Assembly (NCBI GenBank): GCA_014529385.2
Contig: CM043959.1
Span: 65,542,253 to 65,606,252, forward strand
DNA: 64,000 nucleotides
Direction of reading: 5' to 3'
Origin: Adiantum capillus-veneris
Taxonomy: Eukaryota > Streptophyta > Polypodiopsida > Polypodiales > Pteridaceae
Shown here: positions 59,223-64,000 of the stretch, one piece after another
How the letters are laid out: every line of letters starts with the position of its first letter
How positions within the stretch are numbered: the stretch's first letter is position 1
The notes under the pieces: model-generated
What the model was told of the DNA's origin: nothing
What the model saw: the letters and a program-made list of their open reading frames with translations, nothing else
The model's database searches: none
Made by a program: the position numbers and the translations under genes

Positions 59223-59306
<84 letters not shown>

Positions 59307-59337
59307 GGTTTCTCAAACACTTTGATCTAGGACAAGT

Positions 59338-59374
<37 letters not shown>
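59223..59374 (+). repeat. (GA)n-(G)n and (GT)n cores of array unit 5
   Basis: GA 59223-59267 runs directly into 38 G (59267-59304), replacing the ATGG start of the right border. A (GT)n run follows at 59339-59374. Confidence 0.95.
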
Positions 59375-59379
<5 letters not shown>

Positions 59380-59740
59380 GTTGTTATATTAAGATATTAC
59401 TGATACACAAAAGAACATTTTGATCAAAAGACAATTGGATTCAGACATTAGGAAGGTGATTTGCACAAAAACAATTTTGCATTCGACTCATTTTTGTACA
59501 ATATAATCTTAATGAACTAATCATTCTAGTTATCCTATACTTTTGGACTTAACTAGTATACGAGGATGAAATATGCCTTCATCTCCAAGGTCCGACTGCA
59601 GAAACTCTAAACCTTTTTGAGCAAAGACAGCAGTGAAGGGCCGGGGAGGTTGCTTCGTGAGGGGGCGCAGAAGAGTTTCATGGTGAATAAGGAATAGCTA
59701 CCCTCATGGAAAAGCTAATAAGGGTAGTTGGTGCATGTCT

Positions 59741-59946
59741 CTATCATTAGGAAATTTTGGAAGTCATTTGGAGGGCCTTCTAAGAAAATGTATTTTTCAC
59801 ACTCTCTCTCTCTAGAAAATGTGGCGAATAATAAAGGGGGGTCTGTCATGGTAAAAGTTCAAAAAGTTTACTTTTAGTAGATTCTTTACCCTTCTGAATA
59901 GTCATCCATAATGATCGAGGGATAATATTCTTTTCAGTTGCATTGA
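59741..59946. other. Upstream region of the unrecognised gene
   Basis: The array unit ends near 59740. An acceptor-like TTCTTTTCAG (about 59937) precedes the first ATG, so an upstream exon is possible, but none is visible. Confidence 0.4.
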
Positions 59947-60599
59947 ATGAACTTCGTCAACATGGAGGGAACGAGGCTAACATGGAGGGATGAAGCCGCA
60001 ACAACTACGCACTTTTCATTAAACTTGCACCTTTGGCTAATGGCGCACTCCTCAAATAGCACAAATGTTACGCAGAAACGAGCCAAATACCACCTTCACA
60101 TTGATTTGGACAACGAGTACCAACCATTGATTAAGCGGAGTAAAACAAAAACACATATACCTCCCGCATCCATAGACACGCTCAGAGCTCAGGGAGCTAA
60201 ACACATAGATATCTGGACGAGAGGCTCTCTCTATCCTAAGAATCCAATGACTAATGCGTCTCCAGCATTTGTCAATCCTACAAGCTTATTGACCTTTGCT
60301 AGTGATGGAGAAAACGGCCTTTTGGGTTATTGTAAATCTGTTACAAGGCAAGCTGAAACTTATAAGGGCATTCTCCAAGCTCAACAATGTGAGATTGTTC
60401 GTCTTTCACATTTGCATTCTACAGATCAGGTTACCATTTTGCAACACAAAACAGAGGTACAGGAACTGAGAGGAAAGGTACGAAGTTGTCAAATGAAGGA
60501 CACCATCTTGGGTGGTCGTATCCGAAAGATGAAATTGCCCAATCTTGAAACATTGCAGGTTTCATCTGGAGGTCTTAAGAAAAGAATCCGAGCATTAAG
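59947..60599 (+). CDS. Unrecognised spliced gene, exon 1
   Basis: ATG at 59947 opens 217 codons to a donor, ATTAAG|GTGATG (60599/60600). The N-terminus has basic patches (QKRAKYHLHIDLD, IKRSKTKTHIPP). Residues about 140-215 are heptad-like and charged (YKGILQAQQCEIVRL, TEVQELRGKVRSC), probably a coiled coil. The joining to exon 2 preserves frame through a split Arg codon. No family is recognised, and later exons look transposase-like. Neighbours are the array on the left and the exon chain on the right. Confidence 0.6.
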
Positions 60600-60735
60600 G
60601 TGATGCTTCTTGGTTGACTAAATAGTCTTAGTTAAGTAAATTTTTTGTTTTTCTAGTTATGCATTGTTTTCATGTGTCTAAATAGTGTTAATTAAGTAAA
60701 TTTCTATTATTTACTTATGCATTGTCTTCATGTAG

Positions 60736-61104
60736 AGATTCAATCTATCCTGACAAGGAAAACATTGACCCCAAAGCCAATATAGGAAAGAGATTGAAGC
60801 CACTTATAAGTAGAAGACTTGCAGCAGATATAGTACATGACAAGAAGTTTAAGGTCCTACAGCGAAATGTAGTGGACTGCTTTATTTCAGAGAACTCAGT
60901 GCCTGCAAAAGAGATACAAGGCACACTTGATTCACTTGGTGTAAGCAAAAGAGAATATTTGGCTATACAAAAATTTGTCTCATCCATCTATGTTAAGAAG
61001 GGAATAAAGTCCAAACTTTTACCATCAACCTCAAGTGTTTGGAAAGAGAGGCTTCAACTCAATGACGCACAAGGAGAATATCTTGGACAGCCGTTTCATA
61101 TTAA
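60736..61104 (+). CDS. Unrecognised spliced gene, exon 2
   Basis: It follows the acceptor CTTCATGTAG| (60735) after a 136-bp intron. It reads YPDKENIDPKANIGKRLK, LISRRLAADIVHDKKF, LDSLGVSKREYLAIQKF and GIKSKLLPSTSSVWKER, with no stop before the CACTA derivative at 61105. Removing the insertion and one TTAA keeps the phase into exon 3, but a TAA codon (62432-62434) lies at the join. Confidence 0.6.
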
Positions 61105-62426
61105 CACTAGGTTGGTAACCTAACAGGACATAAAAGTGTCCTTTCAGGGTTTTGAAAAAAACCTCCAAAACCATTGTAGATCCACTCATTTTGTAAAATC
61201 CTTTCATGAGGTTATAGTTCATGGCCTACTACACATGTAAAAAATAAGAAACTTGTAAAATTTCCAATCTTTTGGTCACACCAAGCCTCCAAAGTTGATG
61301 AACCAGTACATTTTCATCAAAACAGTCATTTCTTACGTTTTGTTGCATAAAAATAAGATTAGGGATTTTTGTAGGACTTGAGATAAATTCCCTACTTAAC
61401 TTCAATGGGTTGGTGATCAGAAAATATGATTGCTTCTCACTCACTATTTTTTGTTTTCCCAAAAGAAATAGGTACAAAAAAGTTGAATTTTTACCATTCT
61501 GCAAACCTATCATCAAAGTTTCTATAGCCACGCTCAATACAAATAATATATTCATGTTTTCTTAGTTCCCTATTGTCCTTTAGGTTCATAAGGAGCCATG
61601 GAGCATGTCAAAATAATATTATATCTCTTACCAAGGGGAATCTTGGGGACAAAGATGAAGTGCTAAATACAGCAAACATGAAAAAACTGGGTTCAACATT
61701 ATGAGTTGTAGAATCCCATAGAAACTATTCAATATCTACCCAAAATTGATCCTTATGACTAGATATGGTTACTACCTACAAAATGCATGTAGTTGTCACA
61801 AGAAACTAACAATACTGAAAAAGATATACTTGATATACTAGAATGTTTCGTTTTCTTCTATAATTGAAAAAATCAACCATCGTTGTCTACTATGAAAAAT
61901 AGGGTATTAGGTGCCCCTTAACTCAAGAAATATTAGCTTTATGTTACAATATGCGACATAGAAAATCAAAACTGCATTTGGATATCATGAAAGCCACCAA
62001 AAAAATCATAGAAGAGCTAAAATTGACTCAAAAACAGGATTTGACAATTTTTGTAATTTGGTCATAACTTACAACTTTAACATTTATTTCTCACTAGAAG
62101 CATCAGGACATGTTGAGGACTACTAAAGATAGTTCTCTAGAATTATAGACCTCACAAACATGAATTTTAGAGTGGTATAGTTGCAAAAAGTTGAAAAAAG
62201 CAAAAAACAGGACCCGTTTTTTCACACAGTTTAGGTTGTGAAATGTTGTGCAAGGACAAGGTTAAAGATGGAATTGATATTCCAAAAAAATGTTGAACTT
62301 TTTTCAGCTCATGAGACAACTTTCTAGATAGCTAGCACCTCAAAATCCATTTTGAAACTCTTGACATAATTCAAGGAAAATGGTCACTTAACAGGACATA
62401 AAAGTGTCCCATTACCAACCTAGTGT
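61105..62426. mobile_element. Non-autonomous deletion derivative of CACTA-1, 1.3 kb, inside the gene
   Basis: Left end CACTAGGTTGGTAACC, right end reverse complement CACTAGGTTGGTAATGG (inverted repeats). TTAA stands on both sides (61101-61104, 62427-62430). Its first about 300 bp match 47487-47790 and the rest matches 53490-54174 of CACTA-1. A single internal deletion of about 5.7 kb, at a TTAACTTCA or TAATTCA-like word near 61398, made it. It encodes nothing and must use a transposase in trans. Confidence 0.9.
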
Positions 62427-62430
62427 TAAT

Positions 62431-62731
62431 TAAAGAAACTTGCAGTGGCCGTGGAGCAAACATAGCATATGATGAGTTCAATAATATTTTTATGGACCTG
62501 CAAATGTTGTAGAAGAGAATGGTGGAGTTTTACAACATCACATTTGAAGAGTCACGAGGGGTATTACATTTTGTGTTGAAACTGGATGAGTGTGAGCTTG
62601 TTAAAGACAAGAAGCTAGAGCGTGTTACTATTAATTTAATGAATAGAGCCCTCTCAAAGTGTCCCACTGATGATCCTTTGTATTTTAGTGTTCAATCAAA
62701 ATCTAACATATGGTGGCTTGGTGCTTTTGAG
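62431..62731 (+). CDS. Unrecognised spliced gene, exon 3
   Basis: The frame shows NIAYDEFNNIFMDLQ, TAG at 62510-62512, then MVEFYNITFEESRG, LHFVLKLDECELVKDKKLER and SKSNIWWLGAFE to a perfect donor, GAG|GTAAGC. An acceptor-like TTGCAG (62446) near the left edge could be the true exon start. The LKLDE motif with its acidic residues could be part of a catalytic site, but that is a guess. Confidence 0.5.
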
Positions 62732-62799
62732 GTAAGCGAGATTCTCAACTGAGCTCAAATGTTCACATCTACTTAAGTCTCATTTATTTTGTGTTGCAG

Positions 62800-63540
62800 G
62801 TAAAGAAAGAAGATCATGACATTCTATATTGGGTATTCCATCAAAATAATGTTCAAGAGGTGATTGATCGGCAGACTAACCAGGGAGAGGTACTACATCT
62901 ATATGGAAGGGGAGACTTTCAAGTTCAGTGGCATCTTGCAAGTGACCTCAAAACATTAAAGTGCATGTATAATTGTGGAATGGGTGCAATGGCAAAGTCG
63001 CCGTGTTTGTTCTGCATGGAGCTTCCAAAGGTCATGGACCCAAAGTGGTGGAGAAAAGCTCCAACGTGTCACATTGAGGACCTTGCTTTTCGACCGGTTT
63101 TGAAAATACCACTTGTGAATGTCCACATCTGTACAATGCATGCCCTTTGTAGAATTGTGGAGAAAGTGGTCTACTTATATATCGGGTTTGGTTGGAAAAT
63201 CAAGAGCTCAGCAGAGCGACAGATGGCCTTGCAGTGCTTAGAATTGGTACTGTCAGATATGGGGCTTCATGGTGGCAATGTGAAAATCCAACGGGATGAA
63301 AAGAGATCAACTGCTGAGAAGGATGTCCCATGCAAACCATCCATTGGTGGGGTGAAGGCATGGAGGTTTTTATCTAAATCCCTAGGAATACAAGATTTGA
63401 AGCTAACAAAGCATGGAATAATATATAACACATCTTATGTTAGCAAGGTAGAGTATCAGGCTGGAAAAAGCTACATATTGCAGTCAAAGATCAAGAACCA
63501 ACTATTCGTAACGCGAAGGCTGAGGTTTGGCGATCGATAG
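62800..63540 (+). CDS. Unrecognised spliced gene, exon 4
   Basis: A 68-bp intron (62732-62799, GTAAGC...TTGCAG) joins exon 3 to exon 4 in phase 0. The frame is open to 63540: HDILYWVFHQNNVQEVID, FQVQWHLASDLKTLKCM, a Cys cluster (CMYNCGMG and SPCLFCME), VHICTMHALCRIVEKVV and IGGVKAWRFLSKSLG. The Cys and His spacing suggests a zinc-binding insert. Near 63480 the better frame changes (NAKAEVWRSIDMLFFMCYK), so either a one-base shift or an unnoticed splice is present. The whole resembles a DDE transposase-derived protein more than an enzyme I can name. Confidence 0.6.
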   Translation, partial: VKKEDHDILYWVFHQNNVQEVIDRQTNQGEVLHLYGRGDFQVQWHLASDLKTLKCMYNCGMGAMAKSPCLFCMELPKVMDPKWWRKAPTCHIEDLAFRPVLKIPLVNVHICTMHALCRIVEKVVYLYIGFGWKIKSSAERQMALQCLELVLSDMGLHGGNVKIQRDEKRSTAEKDVPCKPSIGGVKAWRFLSKSLGIQDLKLTKHGIIYNTSYVSKVEYQAGKSYILQSKIKNQLFVTRRLRFGDR

Positions 63541-63671
63541 ACATGCTATTTTTTATGTGCTACAAAGATGACTGGTCACAAGGTGATATGAACAAGTTCA
63601 AGGTGAATCTCAACCTTCTTAAGAAATTATTCAAGATAGCATGGATAGACACCCAGATTACTCACTACATG
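63541..63671 (+). pseudogene. Unrecognised spliced gene, exon 4 continued in a second frame
   Basis: After the shift near 63480 the frame reads YKDDWSQGDMNKFKVNLNLL and FKIAWIDTQITHYM to a donor, ACATG|GTATTA (63672). Confidence 0.45.
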
Positions 63672-63752
63672 GTATTATTGTGTATTTTGATTCTCTTTTA
63701 TGTGTAACTATGTGAGTGTAAAACATTCGAAGTAATCTGTTTTCATATCCAG

Positions 63753-64000
63753 CACATCATTTTCAATCATTTACCATATTTTATACAAAAGTATGGGAAC
63801 CCAGCCATATGGAATACCCAAGGGATGTAAAAGTCTCATTACATGGCCAGAAATGCCTATTTCAGGCACACACGACATGGCGGCTCTGAATCAAGGCTAA
63901 CAGTTTGAGAGAACTATTTGAATGGTTCTATCGTAGAATCATTCATCGAATGCAGGCAAAAGAAGTGTTGGCCTCTTCAGCAACAAGACAAGCCATCAGA
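63753..64000 (+). pseudogene. Unrecognised spliced gene, exon 5 (runs off the window)
   Basis: It starts at the acceptor TCATATCCAG| (63752) after an 81-bp intron, in phase 0: FNHLPYFIQKYGNPAIWN, then TAA at 63828-63830, then KSHYMARNAYFRHTRHGG, with further shifts. A continuation beyond 64000 is likely. Confidence 0.45.

Overview
This window reads as nuclear DNA of a land plant with a large, repeat-filled genome. The evidence is nested LTR retrotransposons (Ty3/gypsy with chromodomain, Ty1/copia), two CACTA-type DNA transposon families, a tRNA-derived SINE-like repeat, a foldback element, spliced genes with GT..AG introns, and very long (GA)n, (GT)n and (AT)n arrays. There is no bacterial gene layout, rRNA, convincing tRNA gene or CRISPR array. 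The species cannot be read from the sequence. A seed-free vascular plant would fit the transposase-like families, but that is a guess.

Layout. 1-4585: a possible exon end, then microsatellite-rich non-coding DNA. 4586-22150: a complete but decayed minus-strand chromovirus-like gypsy element (gypsy-1) with 2.8 kb LTRs, a tRNA-iMet-type primer site and a chromodomain. A second, gag-only LTR element (11785-18783, 4-bp target duplication ACAT) sits in its leader. Gypsy-1 also seems to carry a spliced accessory reading frame that starts inside its 5' LTR and splices across the primer-binding site. 22151-23640: stacked microsatellites. 23640-26590: a decayed, spliced, transposase-like gene. 26965-29175: LTR and pol tail of a third gypsy (minus). 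29200-39752: a 5'-truncated plus-strand gypsy (gypsy-2) with a copia element (33182-38657) inserted in its integrase, with a perfect 5-bp duplication. 39753-42341: a solo LTR of the gag-only family. 42342-43350: the end of a CACTA element.

43351-47486 and 54175-59740: diverged copies of a roughly 2.3 kb tandem unit, each with a (GA)n-(GT)n core and most with an embedded SINE-like repeat. A 6.7 kb CACTA element (47487-54174) with a TNP2-like transposase and a divergent second gene interrupts the array. A 433-bp near-perfect palindrome lies in the last unit. 59740-64000: an unrecognised multi-exon gene, split by a 1.3 kb deletion derivative of the same CACTA family, with TTAA on both sides.

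Almost every coding region belongs to a mobile element, and most carry premature stops or frameshifts. No intact, clearly cellular host gene is visible. The most promising novel signals are the LTR-spanning spliced accessory frame of gypsy-1, the unrecognised gene at the right end, the TTAA-flanked CACTA pair, and the GA-cored tandem array with its tRNA-like heads. All splice models and family calls were made by eye.
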